From: Chryseobacterium gleum
GTDB taxonomy: Bacteria > Bacteroidota > Bacteroidia > Flavobacteriales_D > Crocinitomicaceae
NCBI GenBank assembly: GCA_945897565.1
Contig: CAMDFN010000010.1
Coordinates: 19,394-83,393, forward strand
DNA length: 64,000 nt
Direction of reading: 5' to 3'
A program made the position numbers and the translations under genes. Shown in pieces: positions 42,701 to 50,740 of the stretch. Position 1 is the first letter of the stretch, and the number at the start of each line of letters is the position of its first letter. The notes beneath the pieces were generated by a model. It was not told the DNA's origin. It ran no database searches and saw only the letters and a list, made by a program, of their open reading frames with translations.

Positions 42701-43307
42701 TTCATACGACTGGGCAGGTGCAATTACTTCCGGAACCGTACTTTCAGGTCTTGGCGAAGGAAGCTACTCTGTTGTAGTAACTGACGCTTATGGTTGTAGC
42801 ACAACCGCTTCAGCGAGTGTCAACGAGCCCGCAGCATGGTCTGTTAGTGCAGCTGTTACCCCTGCGGTTTTTGGAGCAGATGGCGCAATTGACATGATCG
42901 TTAGCGGTGCATCTGGCCCTTACACATACAACTGGGACAACAACGCCACTACTCAAGATCTCAATAACCTAGACGGCGGCACTTACGTGATCATCATCAC
43001 GGACTCTGTAGGTTGTACCTATACAGATTCAATTGTTGTGAACTCAATTGTTGGACTTGACATCAAGGACCTCAATAACGTTCAAATATTCCCGAACCCA
43101 AGCAACGGCCAATTCTTCATTGCAAGCCCTGCCCTCAATTCAGTTTTACTTTACAATTCTTTCGGACAAAAAGTAAATATTGAATTGACTACAATCGGTG
43201 ATGGTACCTACCAAGTATCAAGCAATGAGCTTGCCAATGGCTCTTATATTTTGGAACTCCAAAGTAAAGATGCAATGGTTCGTAAATCCATTCAGATCAT
43301 CAAATAA
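39786..43307 (+). CDS. Large T9SS-exported protein with SprB-type repeats
   Basis: A 1173-residue secreted or surface protein. The ATG at 39786 starts a signal peptide (MKKLVHILCSILLLTVGFK, cleavage after THAQ). Residues about 25-150 resemble a beta-sandwich with Cys pairs; 150-710 are beta-rich, Thr/Ala-rich domains. From about 715 to 1088 there are five repeats of ~75 residues, each with a GxxPYTYxW-type core, GTYxCxVTDxxGC and a cysteine pair: the SprB repeat found in gliding adhesins. The C-terminal ~80 residues are a type A sorting domain (VQIFPNPSNGQFFI, ANGSYILELQS). Base use is more GC- and C-rich than neighbours. Function probably adhesion; followed by a strong terminator. Confidence 0.88.
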   Translation: MKKLVHILCSILLLTVGFKTHAQGLTCAAALPVTPGTFTAGTLVGTPSQASATAAGWYAYTPTSNGILNINSCSGGSDTRLWIWSGACAALAPIANNDDFTGCISTGTSAYASKIENVILMAGTTYYFEWDNVWEATGFTWSFTFAALPANNDAGITSVANRNTRIAISQASFGIPMGATVKNFSGSPLTNVVLTTEIYELPNTTTPVQTYASTAQTLGIGVQQAITAGTWSPVLTSSKSYLIKYIKTQTEVDGVTTNDQTTQNLTLDYNYTARDNNVYQVAYNWSSTLEYTQGVIHTVYGADNMTGAAYYLQSSSTTQVYNVQVFQVTAGVVATTPLYTSANITANGAGWKFHNFPTAIPVTAGEYLITIKKTGTTSFPVGGDLSLFTAGKNLVRTGAAGAWNPVEAYGVSPAFMIRPKFGTDPTNEIAFLNNANPGGQSTKLHTRQSLTGNDLSFWARGVNAGTAAVTGVTLTVTVKNASNTVLYTATSAPQDLAPTQIDTFTVANFTVTALGAYTIDYVFNNTGDQIPQNNGKTTTFTRTTGEMSRTVGVTGSLGVSTTSAPGATNIEFGNNYTITQNDFLDSVLFVLNPGTPVGYVASVNIYGTTANATGIMVPNTTALASTITYTTTAADNLNGAVIKLPIATGTLSMVPGTYFFGVYQAAVATGNIRLATSTDYVSPNTVFYRWTGSNGGTYAATAYSFVVNPIFKSCVAYNQTITTTAASCGANDGAASIATTGGTGTVNFLWSNGATTAAISGLGAGQYPCVLTDINGCPATVSVIVPSLSNLTVAATTQNITCGGQSTGNIALNASQGVTPYTYTWSGNPATTPALSNLPAGTYACTVVDATGCIVIISSTLTELSNLAAQASGTDVLCNSAQTGNLEISAASGVAPYTYQWTGTSNTSTYVTSVGPGTYTCVVTDALGCTDTVVSVLAVSDLSATASASNPLCYGSGTGSVTVTAAGGTGPYSYDWAGAITSGTVLSGLGEGSYSVVVTDAYGCSTTASASVNEPAAWSVSAAVTPAVFGADGAIDMIVSGASGPYTYNWDNNATTQDLNNLDGGTYVIIITDSVGCTYTDSIVVNSIVGLDIKDLNNVQIFPNPSNGQFFIASPALNSVLLYNSFGQKVNIELTTIGDGTYQVSSNELANGSYILELQSKDAMVRKSIQIIK

Positions 43308-43330
43308 ACGGATCTATTTTACTGCTTTGA

Positions 43331-43361
43331 AAAGCCCGGCATGTGCCGGGCTTTTTTTTTT
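43331..43361 (+). terminator. Intrinsic terminator after the SprB-repeat gene
   Basis: AAAGCCCGGCA-TG-TGCCGGGCTTT forms an eleven-pair stem (43331-43354) followed by an unbroken run of T to 43361. It lies 24 bases after the stop and runs into the start region of the CotH-type gene. Confidence 0.92.
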
Positions 43362-43373
43362 GTAAATTCGCTT

Positions 43374-46373
43374 ATGAAATTTTTTCAATTTTTAGTCATT
43401 TTCTTCTTTTCTTTGGCAGTTAACGGGCAGGTCTTACTCAATGAAGGTTGCAACAAAAATGCTTTTTCCGTACTAGATGAAAACAGCGATGCCCCAGATT
43501 GGATAGAATTATACAACAACGGCACAACAAGTGTCAATCTCCAAAACTGGAAATTAGCCGATCAATTGAACGGCGTCAATGCCTGGCTTTTTCCGAATTT
43601 AACTATTCCTGCTCAATCATTTGTGCGTGTTTTTTGCAGTGGCAAAGACCGCATTGGTAGCGCGCCGTTTGTTTCGACAGCAAACACAGCTAATTTTCAG
43701 CCAATTGTAAGTTGGAATACGCATCCGTTTAGTCAAGCCTTCGTTTGGGACGGCAGCTCTAATATCATCGTCAATGTTTGTTCTTACAACAATACTGGCT
43801 ATACCGAGAATTCTATTTTTTATCAAAGCCCTACGTCATTTACATCATGTGTAGCCAATTTTGTTGATGGTTCGCCGGCAGCTTGCAGCAATAACATCGG
43901 CCAAACCTATAACCAAAGACCCAATATTAAATTCAATAATGCCATCATTGGCACAGGTACACTAACCAACAGCAACACAGACTACCCAGCTCCATATGGC
44001 AACTGGTATTGGGGCGCAAGACACCAAATGCTTTTTTTGGCAACTGAACTCCAAGCAGCAGGGCTCATTGCAGGCCCTATTTCTTCACTTTCTTTTCAAG
44101 TGGCAAGTACCAACGGTGAATTTTATGATTACATCGACATCTCCCTTCTTCACACCTCACTCACAGCGCTAGATGCAGAATTCCTCCCCTTGCAAGGACA
44201 ACAACTCCACACCAACTTTAAACTAGATGGCACCGGTGAGCACGTATATTTGTTCAATGCCAATAACCAACTTCAAGATGATTTAGAGATCGTATGCCCT
44301 CAAGCGGACATTTCTTTTGGTCGCTCGCCAAACGGAAGCTCAAATCTCACCTGGATGAATCCAAGCCCTGGTTCAAGTAACAATGGCAACCAAGTATTTT
44401 CAGATACGCTAGCTCGCCCACAAATTAGTTTGGCAAGTGGTATTTACAACAGCGCGCAAAGTGTTCAAATTACAACGAGTATTCCAAACACCATTGGCAA
44501 ACTTGTTTACACCACCAATGGTCTAGACCCTACGTTCAACTCTCCAACTTATGTGGGTCCGATAAATATCAATTCAAATTCAGTGCTGCGCGCAAAAGTT
44601 TTTCCTATTTCCAATCCAACTCTTTTACCAAGTGAACAAGCTGTAACCACTTACCTTTTTAATATTTCGCACACCACCCCTATTTTATTGGTCAATACGC
44701 CCAATGATAACTTATTTGGTTCGACCGGCATTTTCGACAACTGGTGGTCAGACTGGGTTAAGCCTGCCTATGCTGTTTTACTAGACACCGGGCAAACCCA
44801 CCCTATTTTGCACCAAAGTAAAACGGCTATTCGCATGGATGGGGGAGCTGGAGGCAGCCGCTCTCAACCGCAGCATTCCTTCCGCTTGAGCTTCACAGAT
44901 GGCGCCTTTGGGGAAAAACCAATTGCATTTCCACTACTTCCAGACAGGCCAAACAGAGCACTTTATAGCGACATCTATTTAAGAAATGGTTCCAATCAAT
45001 ACCTCAACTTACCTTACAAAGATGCTTGTCAAGTGCGCATGATGAGCGAGGGCTCCGCTAATTATTATTCCAGTTACCGCCCCGTCAGTGTTTACATCAA
45101 CGGATCTTACTTTGGCCTATACGAACTCAGAGAAAAGTTCAACCAAGAGTATTTTGAGCAGCAAGACAACGCCACGCGCGACTCCATAGAACTACTCTCT
45201 CTCAGTTATTGGTACAATCTTGTATTGCGCGCTGTGGAAGGCGATGTAGACCATTTCTGGACAGATTACAGCAACTTTAACGCACTAAACCCTTCATCTC
45301 CTACATACTGGCAAGATGCCGACCAATATGTTGACCTCAAGCACTACACTGATTACATCATTGCTGAGTCTTGGATGGGCAATGTAGACTGGCCCGGCAA
45401 CAACATCAAAATTTACCGCTCAGATGCCAGCCAAAAGCGTTGGCGCTTTGCCGTTATTGACCTCGAACTTTCCATGCAACCCAACGGCTGGACAAATTGT
45501 ACCGACAACCATATCGCATACATGATGGGCCAATCCGAAGACAACCCATACATCAATATCTGGAAGCAAAGCATTGAAAACTTGGCCTATCGCAATTACT
45601 TTATCAATCGCTTCGCCGACCAAATGAATACGAGCTATCGACAAGAACAGCTACTCGCAACAGAAAATGCGTTTTACGCATCAATGCTGCCCGAAATGCC
45701 GCAACAATTTGCCCGTTGGGGAGACCCCAATAACATAGCCGCTCAAATGGCGGCTTTTGAAGAGAACCACCAAATTTTTCAGGATCAATTGTTGTGTCGT
45801 TCTACATTTGTGTTCAATCAATTGGGTCTGCAATTTGATCTCACCAAAAAAGTCCAAGTGAACTTAGCAGTTGAACCGCCATTAGCCGGCGAAATCCACC
45901 TCAATACCATTCAGCCCACAACCTACCCTTGGTCGGGCACCTACTTTGATGGTGTGCCCATCCAAATGCAACCCATTGCCAAGCCTGGCTACCTATTTTC
46001 TCATTGGTTGCCAGCTAGCAATATTACCGATAGCCTTTCTGATAGTTTGAATGTTTTTGTGACGCAAAATACACAAACTTTTACGGCTGTTTTTAAGGTT
46101 GTACCGCTACCACCAGACCCACCCTATATTGCATTCAGCGTACAACCCAACCCAAGCAATGGCTTATTTTCTATCTTTAGTTCTAATAAAGATTTAGCCA
46201 AGGGCTGTCAGTATTTCGTATATGATTTACAGGGAAGAGTGATTCAAGAAGGGCCAATTTCGGACACCTATGAAACCCTACTAGACCTCAACGCAAAAGG
46301 CGCGGCTGTTTATTGGCTGAGTATTTACCAAGGGGGCAACAAACTACAAACCTTGGAGCTGCTCAAGTATTAA
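43374..46373 (+). CDS. T9SS-exported CotH-kinase-family protein with lamin-tail domain
   Basis: A 999-residue exported protein. Signal peptide about 1-18 (ending AVNGQ); lamin-tail (LTD) domain about 20-170 (VLLNEGCNKN, SDAPDWIELYNNG, KLADQLNG); a chitobiase/HexC-like bridge (LVYTTNGLDPTFNSPTY, about 360-425); a CotH kinase domain (about 430-790) with SDIYLRNGSNQYLNLPYKD, YINGSYFGLYELREKFN, DYIIAESWMGNVDWPGNN and RWRFAVIDLELSM; and a C-terminal type A sorting domain (FSVQPNPSNGLFSI). The ATG at 43374 is preferred over an upstream in-frame ATG that lies in the terminator. CotH proteins are atypical protein kinases in spore coats; the extracellular role here is unknown. Confidence 0.9.
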   Translation: MKFFQFLVIFFFSLAVNGQVLLNEGCNKNAFSVLDENSDAPDWIELYNNGTTSVNLQNWKLADQLNGVNAWLFPNLTIPAQSFVRVFCSGKDRIGSAPFVSTANTANFQPIVSWNTHPFSQAFVWDGSSNIIVNVCSYNNTGYTENSIFYQSPTSFTSCVANFVDGSPAACSNNIGQTYNQRPNIKFNNAIIGTGTLTNSNTDYPAPYGNWYWGARHQMLFLATELQAAGLIAGPISSLSFQVASTNGEFYDYIDISLLHTSLTALDAEFLPLQGQQLHTNFKLDGTGEHVYLFNANNQLQDDLEIVCPQADISFGRSPNGSSNLTWMNPSPGSSNNGNQVFSDTLARPQISLASGIYNSAQSVQITTSIPNTIGKLVYTTNGLDPTFNSPTYVGPININSNSVLRAKVFPISNPTLLPSEQAVTTYLFNISHTTPILLVNTPNDNLFGSTGIFDNWWSDWVKPAYAVLLDTGQTHPILHQSKTAIRMDGGAGGSRSQPQHSFRLSFTDGAFGEKPIAFPLLPDRPNRALYSDIYLRNGSNQYLNLPYKDACQVRMMSEGSANYYSSYRPVSVYINGSYFGLYELREKFNQEYFEQQDNATRDSIELLSLSYWYNLVLRAVEGDVDHFWTDYSNFNALNPSSPTYWQDADQYVDLKHYTDYIIAESWMGNVDWPGNNIKIYRSDASQKRWRFAVIDLELSMQPNGWTNCTDNHIAYMMGQSEDNPYINIWKQSIENLAYRNYFINRFADQMNTSYRQEQLLATENAFYASMLPEMPQQFARWGDPNNIAAQMAAFEENHQIFQDQLLCRSTFVFNQLGLQFDLTKKVQVNLAVEPPLAGEIHLNTIQPTTYPWSGTYFDGVPIQMQPIAKPGYLFSHWLPASNITDSLSDSLNVFVTQNTQTFTAVFKVVPLPPDPPYIAFSVQPNPSNGLFSIFSSNKDLAKGCQYFVYDLQGRVIQEGPISDTYETLLDLNAKGAAVYWLSIYQGGNKLQTLELLKY

Positions 46374-46389
46374 AGGAAGTGAGAGGGTA

Positions 46390-47418
46390 CTATTGAGGGC
46401 TGTTAAATTCTGATATAGCCTCGTAAGCAAGTAACTTGCCTTGACTCAATTCTTGTTGGAGTAATGCATATTTTGCCTTTTTATCTGGATCGGCAAAGAA
46501 TTGTTGTTGTAGCAAATCTGAGAGTAATTGTTCGAACAACAATAACTCTTGCTCGGTGCGTTTGCTGTGCAGCGCTCCGTTGAATTGCATGTGCACAAAA
46601 AATGCCTCTATTTGAGACCAAAGTTCGGTGAGGCCGAAGCCCGTAAGGCCTGAGGCACAAAGTACGCGGGGCTGCCAGTTGTCTGGTCTTTGGCTAAAAA
46701 CATGCAGTGCGCCTGCATATTCCGAACGTGCGGCCTTAGCTGCTGCTTCGTTGGCGCCATCGGCTTTATTGATCACGATGGTGTCGGCAAGTTCCATGAT
46801 GCCGCGCTTGATGCCTTGGAGCTCGTCGCCGGCGCCGGCTAACATAAGTAATAAAAAGAAATCGACCATGCCGTGCACAAGCGTTTCGGACTGCCCTACG
46901 CCAACGGTTTCGACTAAAATGATGTCGTAACCTGCGGCCTCACAAAGTGCAATGGCTTCGCGGGTGTTCTTTGCGACACCTCCAAGGGTGCGGCCTGCGG
47001 CACTCGGCCTGATAAATACGTTGCGTTCTTGAGAGAGGCGTTCCATGCGGGTTTTGTCGCCGAGGATGCTGCCGCCAGTGCGCGAAGATGATGGGTCTAT
47101 GGCCAATACAGCAACTTTATAACCCTCGGCTACCAATTGAAGCCCGAAGTTTTCAATAAATGTACTTTTTCCCACGCCCGGCACGCCTGTAATGCCAATG
47201 CGCTTGGCTACGTGAGCCGGCGCAGGCAGGGCGCGCAAGAGTTGTTGGGCAAGAAGTTGATCGGTAGGTTTAGTGCTCTCAATGAGGGTAATGGCCTGCC
47301 CCAAAGCGGCGCGCGAGCCACTGGCTATACCTGCAAGCAAGTGCGTTTCATTGCGCTGAGCGCGTTGGATTTTGCGCGCTTCTAGCCAGCGATCTATATG
47401 GTTTTGCTCAGGCTTCAA
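46390..47418 (-). CDS. meaB: Methylmalonyl-CoA mutase-associated GTPase MeaB
   Basis: A 342-residue G3E GTPase that loads and protects the B12 cofactor of methylmalonyl-CoA mutase. Visible: Walker A GITGVPGVGKSTFIE, VLAIDPSSSRTGGSILGDKTRM (switch region), FIRPSAAGRTLGGVA, ILVETVGVGQSE (Walker B) and VINKADGAN (G4). The mutase subunits are not in the window. It overlaps elbB by 11 bases and is the last gene of a four-gene minus-strand run. ArgK is an older name; kinase activity is not supported. Confidence 0.95.
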   Translation of the reverse strand: MKPEQNHIDRWLEARKIQRAQRNETHLLAGIASGSRAALGQAITLIESTKPTDQLLAQQLLRALPAPAHVAKRIGITGVPGVGKSTFIENFGLQLVAEGYKVAVLAIDPSSSRTGGSILGDKTRMERLSQERNVFIRPSAAGRTLGGVAKNTREAIALCEAAGYDIILVETVGVGQSETLVHGMVDFFLLLMLAGAGDELQGIKRGIMELADTIVINKADGANEAAAKAARSEYAGALHVFSQRPDNWQPRVLCASGLTGFGLTELWSQIEAFFVHMQFNGALHSKRTEQELLLFEQLLSDLLQQQFFADPDKKAKYALLQQELSQGKLLAYEAISEFNSPQ

Positions 47419-48094
47419 GGAGTTGTTTGAGGGCAGATAATGCTTGGCGAATATTTTGCTGAAGCGCTGGCAAACTCGCTTCTAACATATAACAAGGGGC
47501 GGTAATGAGGCGATTAGGTACATCGATGCAAATTTCTTGGATGTTGCAATCTGTAGTTTGAACGCCTTTGGCTTGCAAGTCCGCTTGAAAATCAGAGATG
47601 TTGTAAGGTGAGGCTGCGTTTGGACTGCCAATGGTGAGTTGTTGGCCAATAGGCATGTCTTCAAAAGCGAGTGCAAGTAATACCGGACTCACACACAAGG
47701 CAACAATTGGCTTGCCCACATTATACATATTGACGAGCAATAACTTTACATCGGGGCGAATTTGACCCTTTGGCCCTTCAAAAGCCCAGGTAGAAAAGTT
47801 TTTGGCACTGCCAAAACCACCAGGTATAACCAGTGCGTCAATATCTGCTGGCACGATTGTTCGAATGTCTTGAATTTTGCCTCTTGCAATACGCGCTGCT
47901 TCTTCTAACATGTTGCGCGTTTGGACTTGCTGCTCGCCATTGAGGTGATTCACCACATGGTGCTGAGGCGCATCTATACCAATGCAAATTGCCTCGTAAC
48001 CTAAATTTTCAATTTCGAGTAAAGTAAGTACGGACTCCTGTATTTCAGCACCGTCGTAGACACCGGCTCCGGACAATAAAACACCTATTTTCAT
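47408..48094 (-). CDS. elbB: Isoprenoid biosynthesis glyoxalase ElbB-like, DJ-1/PfpI superfamily
   Basis: A 228-residue class-I glutamine amidotransferase-like protein. It begins IGVLLSGAGVYDGAEIQESVLTL, has VPADIDALVIPGGFGSAKN and the nucleophile elbow KPIVALCVSPVLLA with a Cys, and ends within a typical helix. E. coli ElbB has glyoxalase activity in vitro; the link to isoprenoids is historical. It overlaps bshA by 4 bases (ATGA) and meaB by 11. Confidence 0.92.
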   Translation of the reverse strand: MKIGVLLSGAGVYDGAEIQESVLTLLEIENLGYEAICIGIDAPQHHVVNHLNGEQQVQTRNMLEEAARIARGKIQDIRTIVPADIDALVIPGGFGSAKNFSTWAFEGPKGQIRPDVKLLLVNMYNVGKPIVALCVSPVLLALAFEDMPIGQQLTIGSPNAASPYNISDFQADLQAKGVQTTDCNIQEICIDVPNRLITAPCYMLEASLPALQQNIRQALSALKQLLEA

Positions 48095-49218
48095 GCGTTT
48101 TTTTGAACTAATTTACGGTATAATTCTTCGTATTGTGGCAAGATTTCCAACAAACTAAATTTTTGAGAAGTTTGCAGTGCGCCAGCTTTCATTCTTGGTA
48201 AATTGGCAGGTTCTAGAATAGTGAGCACATACGCCGCCATTTGGTCGGTTTGCCCGACATCGGCAAGGAAACCTGAAACCCCATGTTCATTGACCTCAGG
48301 AATGCCACCCGTATTGGATGAAACAACAGGCACACCCATGGCCATGGCCTCTAGTGCGGCCAAACCAAAACTTTCCGTTTCGGACGGCAATAAAAAGACA
48401 TCGACAATTTCCAATACATGCATGGTATCTCGGACCTTTCCTAAGAAGATGACGTCATGACACAATTGCAGTTCACGGCACAAGCGCTCACAGGCATAGC
48501 GGTCTGGGCCATCGCCCACTAAGATGAGCTTACAATCTTTTTGTGCGCGCACTTTCGCAAAAATTCGAATGACGTCTTCGGTGCGCTTAACGGGTCTGAA
48601 ATTGGAAATGTGACACAAGATAGGTTGTTCGTCTTGGGCGTATTTGCTTCTGATGTAAGCGCGCTCGGCCACGTGTGGAGGGCTCGGCGGCACAAAGTTA
48701 GGAATCACTTGGATATCGTTTGTCACCTTAAAATGCGCTAAGGTGGCTTGTTTGAGGCTTTCAGAAACTGCCGTAACGGCATTTGAGTGATTGATACAAA
48801 AAGTAATAACGGGTTCAAACGAAGGGTCTTTGCCGACGAGCGTAATGTCGGTGCCGTGCAAAGTAGTGACAAACGGAATGTAAATGCCCTCAGCTTTGAG
48901 AATTTGCTGGGCCATAAATGCGGCCGAAGCGTGCGGAATAGCATAGTGCACATGCAAAATATCGAGCTGCTCATACTTCACGACATCGACCATTTTACTG
49001 GCAAGCTGCGTTTCGTAGGGCTGAAAATCAAAAAGTGGATAGTCGGTGATGGATACTTCGTGGTAATAAATATTTTCTCGAAAAGAACCCAAGCGCACCG
49101 GCTGTGAATAGGTAATAAAATGGACTTCGTGGCCTTTAGCGGCCAACGCTTTTCCGAGTTCGGTGGCAACCACACCACTTCCGCCGAAAGTTGGGTAAAG
49201 GACTATGCCTATTTTCAT
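48091..49218 (-). CDS. bshA: N-acetyl-alpha-D-glucosaminyl L-malate synthase
   Basis: BshA is the GT4-family enzyme that joins UDP-GlcNAc and L-malate in the first step of bacillithiol synthesis. The 375-residue protein starts with the diagnostic IGIVLYPTFGGSGVVATELG, followed by FITYSQPVRL, LDILHVHYAIPHA, TLHGTDITLVGKD, SNFRPVKR, and the nucleotide-sugar motif PSETESFGLAALEAMAMGVPVVSSNTGG split over about residues 276-303. bshB and bshC are not in the window. It overlaps the upstream beta-barrel gene and elbB by 4 bases each. The thiol product is expected but not shown. Confidence 0.93.
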   Translation of the reverse strand: MKIGIVLYPTFGGSGVVATELGKALAAKGHEVHFITYSQPVRLGSFRENIYYHEVSITDYPLFDFQPYETQLASKMVDVVKYEQLDILHVHYAIPHASAAFMAQQILKAEGIYIPFVTTLHGTDITLVGKDPSFEPVITFCINHSNAVTAVSESLKQATLAHFKVTNDIQVIPNFVPPSPPHVAERAYIRSKYAQDEQPILCHISNFRPVKRTEDVIRIFAKVRAQKDCKLILVGDGPDRYACERLCRELQLCHDVIFLGKVRDTMHVLEIVDVFLLPSETESFGLAALEAMAMGVPVVSSNTGGIPEVNEHGVSGFLADVGQTDQMAAYVLTILEPANLPRMKAGALQTSQKFSLLEILPQYEELYRKLVQKNA

Positions 49219-49790
49219 TCTTTTGAATCTAAAGGGATAAAAAATGTCAGGCGATAGATAATGGGCAAAATGCGCACGACCTGACCAAATTCGTTTTTGA
49301 CTTTAAAGGTATAACTGCTTCTAAATGGGCTGTTGTCGGCGTTGATGACATCGTAAAACAAAGCTGCATTGAGCCGAACTTTATCGGTAAGTTTGAGGTA
49401 AAAACCGCCGCCTACCATGAGGGTTGGAGACCAAGGCCTTACAACTTGTTGCGGATTCACAAAACTAAACGGGCTTTTGAGTAACTGGAATTCTACACCC
49501 CCAAATATGAGTTCTTGGTAGCGGTAGTGCGCAAAAACGCCACCACCCCAAGTGGTCATGTTGCTTTGGATCCCCAAATTATTAGACCAATTGCGCTGCA
49601 TGCGAAACGAGGGGCCTACCAATAAATTTTCGGAGAGCCGCGCTGCAAATTTGAGTTCGCCGCCAACAGCGCCTCCTAGATTAGAAAATCCGATATAAGG
49701 CTCTAAACCTAATTCTGAACCCATGTATTGCAGTTGTGCTGTTGATTTTCCAACCAAAAGCAATCCGATAATTAAGAACCAATTTTTCAT
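49215..49790 (-). CDS. Outer-membrane beta-barrel protein, unknown
   Basis: A 191-residue protein whose start at 49790 is set by the signal peptide KNWFLIIGLLLVGKSTAQ; the longer frame reads through the folD promoter region. The mature part is a series of amphipathic beta strands (LEPYIGFSNLGGAVGGELKFAA, LLVGPSFRMQRNWSN, GGVFAHYRYQELIFGGVEFQL) ending IYRLTFFIPLDS, consistent with an eight-stranded outer-membrane barrel. I do not recognise the specific family. It heads the run to bshA, elbB and meaB and overlaps bshA by 4 bases. Confidence 0.72.
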   Translation of the reverse strand: MKNWFLIIGLLLVGKSTAQLQYMGSELGLEPYIGFSNLGGAVGGELKFAARLSENLLVGPSFRMQRNWSNNLGIQSNMTTWGGGVFAHYRYQELIFGGVEFQLLKSPFSFVNPQQVVRPWSPTLMVGGGFYLKLTDKVRLNAALFYDVINADNSPFRSSYTFKVKNEFGQVVRILPIIYRLTFFIPLDSKE

Positions 49791-49804
49791 TTGAATTGTT
49801 TGTA

Positions 49805-49812
49805 CAAAGATA
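49805..49812 (-). promoter_or_regulatory. Promoter -7 box TATCTTTG for the beta-barrel/bshA run
   Basis: Exact TAnnTTTG match on the minus strand, 14 bases before the ATG at 49790. It faces the folD promoter on the other strand, with 27 bases between the two -7 boxes. No good TTG partner is seen. Confidence 0.5.
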
Positions 49813-49816
49813 GGGA

Positions 49817-49847
49817 TTTGCTGCCACCGCGCTTCTTTGTATCTTTG
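49817..49847 (+). promoter_or_regulatory. Consensus folD promoter (TTTG-N19-TATCTTTG)
   Basis: TTTG at 49817-49820, a 19-base spacer and TATCTTTG at 49840-49847, 13 bases before the folD ATG. Both elements are exact. It is divergent from, and nearly overlaps, the promoter of the beta-barrel gene. Confidence 0.78.
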
Positions 49848-49860
49848 CAAAAAATTTAGC

Positions 49861-50739
49861 ATGAAATTACTAGACGGACGAGCCACCGCAGCTCAAATTC
49901 AAGCAGAATTAAAAGCTGCAGTGCAGTTGCGCAAGCAAGCTGGCCAAAAAATTCCACATCTTGCCGCCATTTTGGTGGGCAACGACGGAGGTTCGGTGTC
50001 TTACGTCACGTCCAAAGTAAAGGCCTGCGAAGCCATCGGGTTTGAAAGCACACTCATTCGTTACGACGAAACCGTACCCGAAGACATCCTACTCGAAAAA
50101 GTAGAAAGCCTCAACAAAGACCGCAGTATCGATGGCTTTATTGTGCAATTGCCACTTCCAAAACACATCGACGAACTCAAAATTACGCAAGCCATTGACC
50201 CCAAAAAAGATGTAGACGGCTTTCATCCGCGCAACATCGGCAATATGATCCTCAATTTGCCCGGCTTCTTGCCGGCAACTCCTGCGGGTATTTTAGAACT
50301 CATGCGCAGAAACGACATCCCGACCGAAGGCAAAAATTGCGTCATCATTGGCCGCAGCAATATCGTAGGCACGCCCCTCTCCATTATGCTTGGCAGAAAC
50401 AGCAACCCAGGCAACTGTACTGTTACGCTTGCACACTCCAAAACACGCAATCTCAAAGCCCTTTGCCAACAAGCCGACATCATCATTGCTGCAATTGGCA
50501 AACCCAACTTTATTACGGCCGACATGGTAAAAGATGGGGTGGTCATCATCGACGTAGGTACCACACGCGTAGACGACGCGACTCGAGAGCGCGGTTGGAG
50601 ACTCGTGGGCGATGTCAAATTTGACGAGGTAGCGCCAAAAGCAAGCTTCATTACGCCAGTGCCCGGTGGTGTTGGCCCCATGACTATCGCTTCATTGATG
50701 ATGAACACGCTCAAAGCGATGGAACTCAAAGGCAAATAA
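49861..50739 (+). CDS. folD: Methylenetetrahydrofolate dehydrogenase/cyclohydrolase
   Basis: Bifunctional FolD interconverts 5,10-methylene-, methenyl- and 10-formyl-tetrahydrofolate with NADP. The 292-residue protein shows [22 protein letters not shown] (catalytic Lys in YVTSK), [26 protein letters not shown], the nucleotide-binding [14 protein letters not shown] and [13 protein letters not shown]. The ATG at 49861 begins [10 protein letters not shown]; an upstream in-frame ATG falls in the promoter. An S4-domain gene starts 1 base after the stop. Confidence 0.97.
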   Translation: MKLLDGRATAAQIQAELKAAVQLRKQAGQKIPHLAAILVGNDGGSVSYVTSKVKACEAIGFESTLIRYDETVPEDILLEKVESLNKDRSIDGFIVQLPLPKHIDELKITQAIDPKKDVDGFHPRNIGNMILNLPGFLPATPAGILELMRRNDIPTEGKNCVIIGRSNIVGTPLSIMLGRNSNPGNCTVTLAHSKTRNLKALCQQADIIIAAIGKPNFITADMVKDGVVIIDVGTTRVDDATRERGWRLVGDVKFDEVAPKASFITPVPGGVGPMTIASLMMNTLKAMELKGK

Positions 50740-50740
50740 G

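Noticed and set aside
41930..43060. DNA tandem repeat or CRISPR-like array inside the large gene
   Set aside because: The repetition is at protein level (SprB-type domains of ~75 residues) with diverged DNA and an unbroken reading frame.
39786..46373. Horizontally acquired island of surface genes
   Set aside because: The two large cargo genes differ in composition from their neighbours as expected of Thr/Ala/Asn-rich repeat proteins, but there are no integrases, tRNA junctions or repeats at the borders.
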